Below, piece after piece: positions 17,997-27,450 of a DNA stretch of 64,000 bases. Both the position numbers and the translations under genes were made by a program. The notes under the pieces were generated by a model, which ran no database searches, had not been told where the DNA came from, and saw only the letters and a program-made list of their open reading frames with translations. The DNA is from Bacillus sp. 7884-1 (lineage in GTDB: Bacteria > Bacillota > Bacilli > Bacillales > Cytobacillaceae), in the NCBI RefSeq assembly GCF_002272245.1, contig NZ_NPDD01000056.1, forward strand, positions 26,252-90,251, given 5' to 3'. The number at the start of each line of letters is the position of its first letter. The first letter of the stretch is position 1.

Positions 17997-19916
17997 TTAT
18001 TCCTCTTTACCAAAATAAAGTCTAATTGTTGAACCTTCTTTTACTTTTGTACCGGCTTCAGGGGATTGTCTTACAACAATGTCACCTTCACCACTTGCAT
18101 CAATCTTAAGATTTAGCAGCTGTTCGGTAATTTCCAATTTTGTTAGACCTGTTAAGTCTGGAAGGGTTATTGGCGCCGTGTCCGGCCATCTTAATTCTTT
18201 TTCAATTTGATCTTTCCTAGGTTTTACTCCCATTGCCATAAGACCATCCTTCATGATACTGCCAACGATTGGAGCACTTATGGTTCCCCCAAAGATAAGC
18301 CCGCCTTTGGGGTTATCTACGGCCACATATACAACGATTTCTGGATCATCTGCAGGGGCAAAACCCATAAAAGAAACGATAAAATTGTTTTCCAAATATC
18401 TTCCGTTTTGCGCTTTTTGTGCGGTTCCTGTTTTGCCACCAATTCGATAGGAGTCAACAAAGGCCCTGAAACCAGTACCTTGTGCCACAACACTTTCTAG
18501 GGCATGGCGAATTTCCTTGGACGTTGCTTCAGAGATAACTCTTCGTTTCTCCACAGGAGTATTTCTCATCACTACTTCTTTTGTAACAGGATCAATTAAC
18601 TCTTCTGCGATATATGGCTTATAAAGAATACCGCCGTTTACAGCTGCGGCAACAGCTGCGACCTGTTGAATGGGCGTTACAGATACGCCTTGACCAAAAG
18701 CCGTTGTTGCTAGTTCAACAGGACCCACTCGTTCTAAATTAAATAATATCCCTGAACCTTCACCCGCTAAGTCAATCCCTGTTTTCTGCCCAAAACCAAA
18801 ATCTTTTATATATTTAAACAATGTATCTTTTCCTAATCTTTGACCGAGTTCCACAAATCCTGGGTTACATGAATTTTGGACTACTTCTAAAAAAGTCTGG
18901 CTTCCATGGCCACCGCGTTTCCAGCATTTTAACCTTGCACCCGCAACTTCTACTGAACCTGGATCATGGAAATGTTCCTTTTCCAAATCCACTTTCCCTT
19001 CCTCGAGAGCAGCAGCAAGCGTGATGATTTTAAATGTTGAACCTGGCTCATAGCTTGACCACACAGGAAGATTCCGGTTATATACTTCCTGAGGAACATT
19101 CCTAAAATTTGCTGGGTCGAATGTCGGCCGACTAGACATCCCTAAAATTTTTCCATTATTCGGATTCATGGCAATCGCAATAATTCCATCTGGATTATAG
19201 GTTGCTTCCGCAATATCAAGCTCTCGCTCAATAATGGTTTGAATTTTGGTATCGATTGTAAGCTTTAAATCAAGACCATCAACGGGATGCTCGTAATCGT
19301 CAGCCATGTCATTCATTCTTTCACCCTTTGCATTGGCATAAAACTTAACAGAGCCTTTCTCACCGCTAAGTTCTTTGTCGTAATATAGCTCTAATCCCAT
19401 TAACCCCTGGTTGTCCACCCCAGCAAATCCTAAAACATGAGAAAGATAACTCCCAAACGGGTAATGCCTTTTTGAGTCTTCACCTATATAAACACCTTCA
19501 AGTCCTAAAGCCCTGATTTCTTTTGCTTTTTCATGAGAAATCTTTCTACCCTCTTTTATCCTTACAATAGATTCACCCTGGGTGATTTGCCGATATGCAT
19601 TTTCCTTTGGAATATTTAACACAGCGGCAAGTTTTTCAGAAGTTGCAGCAGGGTCTTTGACCTGTCTCGGTACTACATATACAGTTGGAGCACTAACATT
19701 TGTGGCTAATGGAACACCATTACGGTCTATAATCTCGCCGCGCTCTGGTTCAAATGGAATATTTCTACTCCAAGAACCTTTAGCTTGACCGGTCAACATA
19801 TCACCTAGAACAAACTGTACATAACCAAGTCGGACATCAATGATTAAAAAGATAAGAATTCCAACGAACAATGCAATCATTAACCTCTTACGGACAGTTA
19901 CATTTGAAACACGCAT
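17997..19916 (-). CDS. spoVD: SpoVD, class B penicillin-binding protein for spore cortex
   Basis: 639-aa class B PBP: a short cytoplasmic tail, one membrane span (~12-32), a PBP dimerisation domain (about 50-210) and a transpeptidase domain. S293-T-F-K296 is the active-site SxxK, QNSCNPGF the SxN and GKTGTAQK the KTG motif. One C-terminal PASTA domain follows (ITLPDLTGLTKLEITEQLL). The single PASTA domain and its place next to pbpB distinguish it from PBP2B. In B. subtilis it pairs with SpoVE to make cortex peptidoglycan. Confidence 0.95.
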   Translation of the reverse strand: MRVSNVTVRKRLMIALFVGILIFLIIDVRLGYVQFVLGDMLTGQAKGSWSRNIPFEPERGEIIDRNGVPLATNVSAPTVYVVPRQVKDPAATSEKLAAVLNIPKENAYRQITQGESIVRIKEGRKISHEKAKEIRALGLEGVYIGEDSKRHYPFGSYLSHVLGFAGVDNQGLMGLELYYDKELSGEKGSVKFYANAKGERMNDMADDYEHPVDGLDLKLTIDTKIQTIIERELDIAEATYNPDGIIAIAMNPNNGKILGMSSRPTFDPANFRNVPQEVYNRNLPVWSSYEPGSTFKIITLAAALEEGKVDLEKEHFHDPGSVEVAGARLKCWKRGGHGSQTFLEVVQNSCNPGFVELGQRLGKDTLFKYIKDFGFGQKTGIDLAGEGSGILFNLERVGPVELATTAFGQGVSVTPIQQVAAVAAAVNGGILYKPYIAEELIDPVTKEVVMRNTPVEKRRVISEATSKEIRHALESVVAQGTGFRAFVDSYRIGGKTGTAQKAQNGRYLENNFIVSFMGFAPADDPEIVVYVAVDNPKGGLIFGGTISAPIVGSIMKDGLMAMGVKPRKDQIEKELRWPDTAPITLPDLTGLTKLEITEQLLNLKIDASGEGDIVVRQSPEAGTKVKEGSTIRLYFGKEE

Positions 19917-20008
19917 AAAATGAACGAGCCTCCTTTATCCTACTCGTTCATTTATATGCTTGTACTTATTTGGATAGAACGATTACTGACACCGTTCTAA
20001 GCCTATTA

Positions 20009-22246
20009 TCAATCTAGCGGGACCTCTTCTGCCACTTCATCAGATAACTCACTATTTTCATCAGCTTCTTTGTTTTCTTCCTCTGACTTCAAGATTTCTT
20101 CTGGAGTTTTTAAATCAACGATTAAAAAATCTCCTTTGCGTAAAAGCGCACCCTCTTTGAGACTTTGCTTAACCACATAACCGCTGCCTGTAGAATTTAG
20201 TTTAACTCCAGATATTTTTGCAACCTTCATCACGTCTCTGAGTGACCACCCTGAAAAATCAGGTACATTCAACTCTCCATCAGTTTGAAGAATAATTTTC
20301 TCACCTTCTAGAACATTTGTACCGGCAGCTGGAAGCTGTCCCGTTACTTTTGTTCCCTTTCCTAAAACAACTACCTCTAGTTCCTGTTCCTCAAGTTTTT
20401 TTATTGTTTCTGTTACAACTTGACCTTCGAACTCTCCTAGTTTTGTCGTAGAGGCTTTTTCTTGTTGTGAAGGTTGAATATTTAAGTATTGTAAACTATT
20501 TTTCATAACAGGATTAAAAACCATTGAAACTGGGATAGAGCCCATGGAATAGTGCTCAATTTCCGGTTGTTGAACTGCAACGTATACAATTAATTTTGGA
20601 TTATCAGCAGGAGCCATGCCTAAAAATGAAAAAATATAATCTTCTTGTCCTCCTAAATAACCGCCCTTAGGATCAGGAATACTTGCAGTTCCTGTTTTTC
20701 CTGCTACACTATAGCCATCAATCTGATATCGATTTCCCGTACCCGTTTCTTCATTTGTTACTACTGTTTCAAGAATATCAAGTACTTCTTTTGCGGTTTT
20801 AGCAGAAATGGGTGTGCCAACAACTTCTGGCGTAGTATCACGAATTACTTTTCCTGTGTCGTGATTGACGATTTTGTCTACCACGTGAGGCTTCATCATT
20901 TTCCCCTTATTCGCAATCGCTGTTGCCGCCTGGATTTGCTGGATTGGCGTAATCGCGGTCCCTTGTCCATATGCAGTGGTTGCTTTTTCAATTGGCCAGG
21001 TAAATTGAATTTTTCCAGACGTTTCATTTGGAAGGTCGATACCGGTTGGTCGGTCCAATCCAAATTTAGTTAAGTACTCACGGAATTTTTCAAAACCTAA
21101 TTTTTCATTTGCCAGCTTTGCAAAAGCAACATTCGAAGAGCGCTGAACTCCCTCAAGATAGGAAATGGTTCCCCATCCAGATCTATTATGGTCATGTATT
21201 GGCTTATCTTTTGATGTTACTCTATAAGACCCAGACTGGAAAAATTCATTAGGATTAAATTTATTTTCTTCAATAGCCGCAGCAAGTGTGAAAATCTTCA
21301 TCGTTGAACCTGGCTCAAAAGAAGATTCAATGGCTTCGTTATGCCAGCTGTTTTCAATCCCTTCCTTCGTTTTAGGGTGAAAGGAAGGTCTCTGTCCCAT
21401 CGCTAAGATTTCACCTGTTTTTGGATCAGCTACAATGGCGATGATTTTCTTTGGATTATATTCCTCAACTACCTTGTTCATAGCATCTTCTAGAAATGTT
21501 TGAATCTTCTTGTCAATCGTTAAGTAGACATCATTTCCGTTCTCAGCAGGGGTAACCTTCTGTTCACCGTTTGGAAGCAAATATCCCCATAAATCACTTT
21601 CGTAATTAATTTTCCCATCCTTGCCAGTTAACTCTTTATTTAATGTTTGTTCAATCCCCATTTTCCCGACGTAATTGTAGGTTCCATCCTTTTCATCAAT
21701 TCTGTCAGCGTATCCAACTAGGTGAGAAGCAAAAATTCCATTCGGATAAAACCTTTTTGAGTCTCGTTTAAATGTAATCCCTGGAAGTTTTAAAGCTTCA
21801 ATTTCTTTTTTTGTTTGGTGAGAAATGTCTCTTCCCGCTTTCCCAAATTCAACCTGAAACTGATCTTTAGTTAAAATACTATAAATCTTAGATTCTTCCA
21901 TTTCGATAAACTTTGCCAATTCCCTTGCTGTTTTTTCTGGGTCCGTAACATGGTTCGGCTTTTTTGAATTCGTAGTCATCTTTTTATCTAAAATGGCAAT
22001 CAATGTATAAGAAGTTGTATCCTCAGAGACCACTTCCCCATTTTTGTCATAAATCACACCTCTTACCGCTTCCAAATTCCCTGTTCTGCTGTATTTTTGC
22101 TGTGCTTTTGCTGCAAGCGGCTGGGAACCGACCTCGCCAGTAAATTGAATGGAAAAATACCTCAATAGCAATATAAAAAAGAGCAGGCCGAATAGTACAA
22201 ACAAACCGGCTGCTCCGAAATTCATATATGGTTGTTTCTTGTTCAT
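20009..22246 (-). CDS. pbpB: Penicillin-binding protein 2B, septal transpeptidase
   Basis: Class B PBP of 745 aa, the septum-specific transpeptidase of the divisome. Membrane span at ~12-32; dimerisation domain to about 240; active site S314-T-M-K317, SxN in QRSSNVAFAKL, KTG in AGKTGTASIP. Two PASTA domains occupy roughly 600-720, followed by an acidic tail ending AEEVPLD. Its ATG overlaps the ftsL stop (ATGA), so the partner proteins are translationally coupled. B. subtilis PBP2B is slightly shorter (716 aa). Confidence 0.96.
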   Translation of the reverse strand: MNKKQPYMNFGAAGLFVLFGLLFFILLLRYFSIQFTGEVGSQPLAAKAQQKYSRTGNLEAVRGVIYDKNGEVVSEDTTSYTLIAILDKKMTTNSKKPNHVTDPEKTARELAKFIEMEESKIYSILTKDQFQVEFGKAGRDISHQTKKEIEALKLPGITFKRDSKRFYPNGIFASHLVGYADRIDEKDGTYNYVGKMGIEQTLNKELTGKDGKINYESDLWGYLLPNGEQKVTPAENGNDVYLTIDKKIQTFLEDAMNKVVEEYNPKKIIAIVADPKTGEILAMGQRPSFHPKTKEGIENSWHNEAIESSFEPGSTMKIFTLAAAIEENKFNPNEFFQSGSYRVTSKDKPIHDHNRSGWGTISYLEGVQRSSNVAFAKLANEKLGFEKFREYLTKFGLDRPTGIDLPNETSGKIQFTWPIEKATTAYGQGTAITPIQQIQAATAIANKGKMMKPHVVDKIVNHDTGKVIRDTTPEVVGTPISAKTAKEVLDILETVVTNEETGTGNRYQIDGYSVAGKTGTASIPDPKGGYLGGQEDYIFSFLGMAPADNPKLIVYVAVQQPEIEHYSMGSIPVSMVFNPVMKNSLQYLNIQPSQQEKASTTKLGEFEGQVVTETIKKLEEQELEVVVLGKGTKVTGQLPAAGTNVLEGEKIILQTDGELNVPDFSGWSLRDVMKVAKISGVKLNSTGSGYVVKQSLKEGALLRKGDFLIVDLKTPEEILKSEEENKEADENSELSDEVAEEVPLD

Positions 22247-22608
22247 TTCTCGTGCACAACCTTGACGTTATTTTCGTTTAAAACAAGTCCCATTTGTTTT
22301 GCTTTTTCCCAAATCCGCTCATACGTACTAAGCTCACTTACTTGTACCTGCAGGTCATTGTTTACCTTTTCTAGTTCATTTATCGAAGTTTGAACTTCCT
22401 GAATATCCTTATTTACCTGGTAAATTTCTGCTTGATTCGAGATGAGGTTGACGGCACCAAAACAAACCAACCCTGTAAATACGATTCCGATTATTTTCTC
22501 CCCAGGTGTTAGCCAGTGCTTTTTTGTTTTTACAATAGTACGTTCCGGTACCTCTACTGTCCGTTCTACATGCTGCTGTTGCTGAAATTTCCTGGCAAGA
22601 CTACTCAT
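22243..22608 (-). CDS. ftsL: Cell division protein FtsL
   Basis: Bitopic 121-aa divisome protein. It has a charged cytoplasmic tail, one membrane span (about residues 37-55) and an extracytoplasmic leucine-zipper-like coiled coil (VNKDIQEVQTSINELEKVNN onward). It normally forms a complex with DivIC and DivIB and activates PBP2B. Sequence conservation in the family is low, so the call rests on topology, size and position between rsmH and pbpB. Confidence 0.93.
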   Translation of the reverse strand: MSSLARKFQQQQHVERTVEVPERTIVKTKKHWLTPGEKIIGIVFTGLVCFGAVNLISNQAEIYQVNKDIQEVQTSINELEKVNNDLQVQVSELSTYERIWEKAKQMGLVLNENNVKVVHEK

Positions 22609-22631
22609 TCTTTCCCCTCCACATAATTTTT

Positions 22632-23564
22632 TTATAATTTTTCTGCAATACGAAGCTTTGCAGATCGGGCGCGATTATTATGTTCTAATTCTTCCTCTGA
22701 TGGAAGAATTGGTTTTCTAGTAATTAACTTCATAATAGGTTTGAATTCCTCGGGAATCACAGGTAAGCCATGCGGTAAATCTGGAATTTCACTTGCTTTC
22801 TTAAAAGCAGCTTTACAAATCCGATCTTCTAATGAGTGAAAGGTAATAACACTTATCCTTCCTCCTGGATTAAGAATATCAATTGCTTTTTGCAAAGACT
22901 TCTCGAAAACAGCCAATTCATCATTCACGGCGATTCTTACTGCCTGAAAAATCCTCTTAGCTGGATGTCCGCCCTTCCTTCTTGCAGGGGCAGGAATCCC
23001 TTCCTTAATCAGGTCAACCAGCTCAAATGTGGTTTCAATTGGCTGTATCTCTCTTCTAGCCTCGATTTTTCGGGCAATTTGCTTAGAGAATTTCTCTTCA
23101 CCATAGCGAAAAAAGATCCTGACCAAATCCTCGTAAGACCAATGATTAATAACATCGTATGCTGAAATTTGTGCTTCATTATCCATTCTCATGTCAAGCG
23201 GTGCATCATGATGATAACTGAAGCCTCTTTCCGGAGTATCTAATTGAGGAGAGGACACACCAAGGTCATATAAAACCCCGTCAACTTTCTCAATCCCTAG
23301 CTTTTCAAGTTCTTCCTTTAGGTATAAGAAATTGCTTTTGATTATTGTTAGTTGCTCACCATAGAGTGACAATTTCTCTTTTGCATGTGCAATAGCTATT
23401 TCGTCTTGATCGAAGGCAAACAATTTTCCGTTATCAGTAAGTTGTGAAAGTATCTGGGAACTGTGGCCTGCTCCACCTAAAGTACAATCAACATAAATGC
23501 CGTTTGGTTTAATATTCAATCCATTAACAGCTTCATCTAGTAACACAGTTGTATGTTCAAACAT
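22632..23564 (-). CDS. rsmH: 16S rRNA m4C1402 methyltransferase RsmH
   Basis: SAM-dependent methyltransferase of 310 aa that modifies C1402 in the ribosomal P site. The SAM-binding segment [16 protein letters not shown] lies at ~26-41. [20 protein letters not shown] follows, with [16 protein letters not shown] and [14 protein letters not shown]. The chosen ATG (23564) is 6 nt after AAGGTG; the ATG immediately before it (23567) is also possible, while a TTG at 23582 is unlikely. It is usually co-transcribed with mraZ. Confidence 0.95.
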   Translation of the reverse strand: MFEHTTVLLDEAVNGLNIKPNGIYVDCTLGGAGHSSQILSQLTDNGKLFAFDQDEIAIAHAKEKLSLYGEQLTIIKSNFLYLKEELEKLGIEKVDGVLYDLGVSSPQLDTPERGFSYHHDAPLDMRMDNEAQISAYDVINHWSYEDLVRIFFRYGEEKFSKQIARKIEARREIQPIETTFELVDLIKEGIPAPARRKGGHPAKRIFQAVRIAVNDELAVFEKSLQKAIDILNPGGRISVITFHSLEDRICKAAFKKASEIPDLPHGLPVIPEEFKPIMKLITRKPILPSEEELEHNNRARSAKLRIAEKL

Positions 23565-23624
23565 CATTATCACCTTTTCCAATCGAACGATATAAAACGG
23601 AGTTATAATAGAATAACTTGTCCA

Positions 23625-24056
23625 TTATATATCAAAACCAATCATATTTTCTGCAATTTCGGCAAAAGAATCTTCGGACTGCGAGAAATAGTCTTCCCAA
23701 ATCTGTTTGCTCCAAATTTCGATTCGATTGGAAACTCCTAAAACTACACATTCTTTTTCTAATTTTGCATACTGAAGCAATGGTGCCGGAATGTTAATTC
23801 TTCCTTGTTTATCCAGTTCGCTTTCTGTTGCACCAGAAAAGAAGAATCGGGTAAATGCACGGGCATCTTTTTTCGTCAGAGGCAGGCCTTTAAGTTTTTC
23901 TTCAATCAGTGCCCACTCTGATAATGGGTAACCAAACAAACATTGATCCAAACCGCGGGTGATGATAAACATCTCTCCAAGGTCTTCGCGGAATTTGGAT
24001 GGCACAATCATACGGCCTTTAATATCAATGCTATGATGGTATTCACCCATAAACAT
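23625..24056 (-). CDS. mraZ: Transcriptional regulator MraZ
   Basis: DNA-binding protein of 143 aa, identical in length to B. subtilis MraZ, with two SpoVT/AbrB-like swapped-hairpin repeats: the first around [15 protein letters not shown], the second around [17 protein letters not shown]. MraZ homologues repress their own dcw operon by binding direct repeats upstream. Three 10-bp-spaced GTGG boxes are visible at 24089-24113. The start at 24056 (MFMGEYHHS) fits the family; an in-frame start at 24071 is rejected. It is the first gene of the dcw cluster. Confidence 0.95.
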   Translation of the reverse strand: MFMGEYHHSIDIKGRMIVPSKFREDLGEMFIITRGLDQCLFGYPLSEWALIEEKLKGLPLTKKDARAFTRFFFSGATESELDKQGRINIPAPLLQYAKLEKECVVLGVSNRIEIWSKQIWEDYFSQSEDSFAEIAENMIGFDI

Positions 24057-24067
24057 ACCCGGTACCC

Positions 24068-24113
24068 CCACTTTCTATATAAAATGTACCACATTCCCCC
24101 ACTTTCCTCCACT
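24068..24113 (-). promoter_or_regulatory. Candidate MraZ operator (10-bp-periodic GTGG boxes)
   Basis: On the minus strand AGTGGAGGAA, AGTGGGGGAA and TGTGGTACAT follow one another with exactly 10-bp spacing (boxes at 24109-24113, 24099-24103, 24089-24093). A further AGTGG at 24068-24072 lies two turns downstream. A TATATAG-like -10 element lies between. E. coli MraZ binds TGGG-type direct repeats with the same 10-bp period. Confidence 0.65.
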
Positions 24114-24181
24114 TATTTTTTAATAATTCTTGGTTACTTGCGTAAATCCTTTTTTATCCAGAAATTTTTCATAAAAAAAAA

Positions 24182-24308
24182 GAAACTTCACCCTGGTGAA
24201 GTTCCTCAGAAAAAAAACTTCACCCTGGTGAAGTTCCTCAGAAAAAGAAACTTCACCGTTGGTGAAGTTCCTCAGAAAAAGAAACTTCACCGTTGGTAAA
24301 GTTTCTTA
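24182..24308 (-). terminator. Four tandem terminator hairpins after bshC
   Basis: Four head-to-tail units of 32-34 bp start CTTCACC at 24186, 24218, 24251 and 24285. Each forms AACTTCACC / GGTGAAGTT with a 2-3 nt loop and on the minus strand is followed by a run such as TTTCTTTTT and the linker CTGAGGAA. The first unit met by RNA polymerase (24281-24308) has one substituted base but gains outer pairs (AAGAAACTT / AAGTTTCTT). Confidence 0.88.
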
Positions 24309-25940
24309 AAGTTTAATTACTTTATGCCGACCATCAAATTCAAATTCAAGTTCCATTAATTCTTTAATAAAATTATTTCCATACTGATTTAAATAATAGA
24401 ATATATTCCACACTCGCTCTTGAGGGAAACCATCCGGACGCAAGGATAAATCAATACGGTTAAACTTACTAAGAATCACATCAAACTTTGACTTTACTGA
24501 TTCTTCCAGCTTTGTTTCCATGTATCCAATTTGCTTTAAAAGATAGTTTTCATTTTTCTTTAATAACGGCAGCAAGCTTCTATCAAGCTCATGCGTTTTT
24601 GCTTCAATAAACTCATATTGCTTTAATAACTGTGATTTTAGTGAAGAGAATAGTTCTGAAACTTCTTTATCCTTTATGGACTCGAGAAATCGATTTCTTT
24701 CTTCAACACTTCCCTTGCTTAAAACCTCGGATAGTTCTAATTGCAGCTCATTTATATCACTTTCCACAGCTCTTTCCAACAGGGTAATGTTTAATCTTGG
24801 CACAATAGGCGGCATTTTTATATTAAAATGTTCAAAGACAAGCTTCAATTCAGCCCAATAAGCAATTTCGCCCGGTCCAGCAATAAAAGCTAGTGTCGGG
24901 AATAGCCACTCTTGCATTAATGGTCGTGTCACCACATTATTACTAAGTTTTGCAGGATCTTGGCAGGCAATTTCAATTAATTCGTCTTTTGTAAAGGAAA
25001 CTGCACCACTTTTCCCCACAAAACGATTACTATCTTGATCAAATTCAAGTAAAATTCGTTCATTTGTTTTTGGATAGCAGTAAAAGATATTCGCCGCTCT
25101 TTCAGTTGAATCAATTGTGATTGGAAACCCATTTTTGCCGATTACACTTTGCTGTTCGAGTAAATAATTTGTAACTTCCCTATGGTGTTGAATTTGTTTA
25201 GAGAAGTTTTCTTTTTGCAAGAGACGGAAATTACTATCACCTGAATCGACTATTAATAAGCCAAAATCTTTAAAAAGTTCCATAACAATATTGGCAAAAA
25301 AGTCAACAAAGGTAGTTGAATTCAATAACGCTTCTTCAGCAAAACTAATTAATTGTTTTGTATGGTTCGTCTCCCCAAAATTTTCAATAAGATTACTTAC
25401 CCATTCCCTACAAATTTCTTTATTCAGGTTAATATCCGAGACCATCTTCTTTTGTTTAACCTTTTCTGGGTAAGACCATTTGTCAACTCTTTGCTCTACC
25501 GGCATGAACACATGATTAACTTCATGAAAATCATGATCTTCTCCTGCTATCCAGAATACAGGCACAACGGGAGTTCCAAGCTGTTTCTCTTTTTCCTCAG
25601 CCAATTTAATAATTGAGATGATTTTATGTATTGAATAAAGAGGGCCGGTAAGTATTCCTGCTTGTTGACCACCAATGACAACTACACTATTCAATTGTTT
25701 TAGTTTTGCAAGCGAATTATTTACTGCCTCTGATGATGGAAAACGCTCCATAAATTTCTCAATGTGATCAGCTACTTCTTCACGTGGAAAGCTTCGATTA
25801 CTTAATTCATCCAATCTTTTCTGATCTTCGGCAATGTCATTAAACCGATAATGAAAAAAAGACAAAATATCAGGAGATTGCTCTAGATAATTAGAAGCAA
25901 ACCGGTTAGTTGCTGATAATGAGAGATTTAAAATCTCCAT
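24306..25940 (-). CDS. bshC: BshC, putative cysteine ligase of bacillithiol synthesis
   Basis: 544-aa protein matching YllA/BshC (B. subtilis, 539 aa). Conserved stretches include VVIGGQQAGILTGPLYSIHK, FWIAGEDHDFHEVNHVF and FIAGPGEIAYWAELKLVFE, followed by a long C-terminal coiled coil. BshC is needed for the last step, joining cysteine to GlcN-malate to give bacillithiol, the main low-molecular-weight thiol of Bacillus. Transcription ends in four tandem hairpins. The position just ahead of mraZ is conserved. Confidence 0.95.
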   Translation of the reverse strand: MEILNLSLSATNRFASNYLEQSPDILSFFHYRFNDIAEDQKRLDELSNRSFPREEVADHIEKFMERFPSSEAVNNSLAKLKQLNSVVVIGGQQAGILTGPLYSIHKIISIIKLAEEKEKQLGTPVVPVFWIAGEDHDFHEVNHVFMPVEQRVDKWSYPEKVKQKKMVSDINLNKEICREWVSNLIENFGETNHTKQLISFAEEALLNSTTFVDFFANIVMELFKDFGLLIVDSGDSNFRLLQKENFSKQIQHHREVTNYLLEQQSVIGKNGFPITIDSTERAANIFYCYPKTNERILLEFDQDSNRFVGKSGAVSFTKDELIEIACQDPAKLSNNVVTRPLMQEWLFPTLAFIAGPGEIAYWAELKLVFEHFNIKMPPIVPRLNITLLERAVESDINELQLELSEVLSKGSVEERNRFLESIKDKEVSELFSSLKSQLLKQYEFIEAKTHELDRSLLPLLKKNENYLLKQIGYMETKLEESVKSKFDVILSKFNRIDLSLRPDGFPQERVWNIFYYLNQYGNNFIKELMELEFEFDGRHKVIKL

Positions 25941-26019
25941 TTAAGTACTTCCTTTCTAATCAACCGTATTCATTCCATATGAGTATAACATCATCTATCC
26001 TAATAAAAAAAATCTTTGC

Positions 26020-26412
26020 TTAGGAAAATGTAAAAGTTACCGCACTCCGCAATATACCGAATAAAGTTAAGGATATATAAGCTAAAAAGAAGATAAGAAA
26101 ATTAAATCTCCAAAAGCCTTTAAACACCTTCGTAAAGATAATTTCACCCTTTATTCTCCAATGTATTACCACAAAAACCATTGCAATGATAATTAATATT
26201 AGCAGAATCCACCAGAAAAATGATTTCCCCCAGATGGTAATTAATAAAAAATGAACGGCCAAGATAAATAAAACATTTGAGTAGTCCAAGGCTTTATGAA
26301 AAGACTTTCGAGCGTTTTTGGTAATTAGCTTATTTATTACAAAGATGATGAAAAACCCAAGTAGAGGTACTGTTAAAAATATAGTGATGATTGATGAGAT
26401 AAATGAATTCAA
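26020..26412 (-). CDS. DUF3397-family membrane protein
   Basis: 130-aa integral membrane protein with four to five hydrophobic segments (about 4-26, 43-60, 64-82, 97-120). I place it in DUF3397, a family found next to bshC in many Bacillaceae; function unknown. It starts with a TTG overlapping the panE stop (TTGA), behind GGAGGGAGTTAA, so it is translationally coupled to panE. B. subtilis lacks it at this location. Confidence 0.78.
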   Translation of the reverse strand: MNSFISSIITIFLTVPLLGFFIIFVINKLITKNARKSFHKALDYSNVLFILAVHFLLITIWGKSFFWWILLILIIIAMVFVVIHWRIKGEIIFTKVFKGFWRFNFLIFFLAYISLTLFGILRSAVTFTFS

Positions 26413-27317
26413 TTAACTCCCTCCCTAGCCTTTTCTTTCCCTTTTAATAAATAATAGTAATTCTCAATATTTATTGCCGGCTTTTGTTGTTTATTTGCTT
26501 CATTTAACAAAAAGCCAAGAATCGCGTCTACCTCAGTCCTTCTTCCTGCCTCCAAATCTTTTAGCATTGAAGACTGATTTTCACCTGTTTTTTTACAAAT
26601 TCTAATCATATCTCTAAACTTCCTAATAGGATCTTCTAAATTTAATATAGAAGAGATTTCAAGGAATAGTTTTTTTACGGCAGCAAAATAGAAAGTGTTT
26701 GTAATTAATTCCCCGTTTTTGACCTGAAGAATTGCTGTTAAGGGATTTATTACTGCATTGGCAATTAATTTATTTACCATCATTTGATAATAATTGTCTT
26801 TTATCGTAATAGGAAAATCTATATGTACGCACGCTTCCGCAAACTCCAATAAGATTTCTGGTTTACCTTTATATAGAGCTGCATTGACTGCTCCTTCACC
26901 ATTGTGCCGTACCGTATTTGAATTCACCTTGCTTGCTCCCTGCTCAACGGACCCCACAAGAATGGCAGCGGCATCAATTTTTTCAATTAATGTTAAATGA
27001 CTCATACCGTTTTGTAAAAATAATAGATTTTTAGGGCTGCAATCGAAATTCCTGAAATGGTCAATAATAGATTGAAGTTGATATTGTTTTACCGCAATAA
27101 TCGTTAATTCTTCAGTACCCTTCCACATTGAAATTGGCAAAGCCTTAACGCTGACTCTCCTTTGAGTCCTTCCCTTTTGAAGGATTATTCCCTTTTGATT
27201 GATTACTTCTGCTTGTTCACATGTCCTTGTATAAAGTGTTACAGAAAAAGCCTTAGCCAAGTAAGAAGCGAATAATAATCCTATCGAACCAGCGCCAATA
27301 ATGCCAATATTATTCAT
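26409..27317 (-). CDS. panE: 2-dehydropantoate 2-reductase (ketopantoate reductase)
   Basis: 302-aa NADPH-dependent enzyme that makes D-pantoate for pantothenate/CoA synthesis. The nucleotide-binding motif IGIIGAGSIGLLFAS is at residues 4-18. AVKQYQL and LFLQNGMSH follow, and the C-domain has the conserved NKLIANAVINPLTAIL, where the lysine is catalytic in relatives. The ATG at 27317 follows GGGTGGG; a GTG at 27326 is less likely. The position matches B. subtilis ylbQ. The 5' region holds a terminator-like hairpin and an Ile-rich mini-ORF. Confidence 0.88.
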   Translation of the reverse strand: MNNIGIIGAGSIGLLFASYLAKAFSVTLYTRTCEQAEVINQKGIILQKGRTQRRVSVKALPISMWKGTEELTIIAVKQYQLQSIIDHFRNFDCSPKNLLFLQNGMSHLTLIEKIDAAAILVGSVEQGASKVNSNTVRHNGEGAVNAALYKGKPEILLEFAEACVHIDFPITIKDNYYQMMVNKLIANAVINPLTAILQVKNGELITNTFYFAAVKKLFLEISSILNLEDPIRKFRDMIRICKKTGENQSSMLKDLEAGRRTEVDAILGFLLNEANKQQKPAINIENYYYLLKGKEKAREGVN

Positions 27318-27383
27318 AATACCCACCCATTTTTATCTATTTTATTAATATTTTAGCAGATACTAGTTTGTAAGTCTGTCCTA

Positions 27384-27421
27384 AAAAAGAAAAAAAACCA
27401 TTTCAATTATTAGTGAAATGG
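27384..27421 (-). terminator. Intrinsic terminator in the panE leader (candidate attenuator)
   Basis: CCATTTCA / TGAAATGG (8-bp stem, 8-nt loop) is followed on the minus strand by TTTTTTTCTTTTTT. It lies about 80 nt upstream of panE, where no annotated minus-strand gene needs a terminator because ylbP upstream runs the other way. Confidence 0.6.
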
Positions 27422-27426
27422 GGCTT

Positions 27427-27450
27427 TTAGATTATAATGAAAATATCCAT
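27427..27450 (-). CDS. Possible leader mini-ORF MDIFIII
   Basis: ATG GAT ATT TTC ATT ATA ATC TAA, with AAGGGG 11 nt upstream, ends a few bases before the terminator hairpin in the panE leader. Four of seven residues are isoleucine. It is so short that chance is a serious alternative; no expression evidence exists in the sequence. Confidence 0.25.
   Translation of the reverse strand: MDIFIII

Noticed and set aside
23943..24299. 118-codon plus-strand frame with lysine-rich repeated C-terminus
   Set aside because: Its repeats are the four terminator hairpins and its first part is antisense to mraZ.
24182..24308. Tandem 32-34-bp units considered as a CRISPR array
   Set aside because: There are no unique spacers: the whole unit is repeated, each forms a terminator hairpin, and no cas genes are near.
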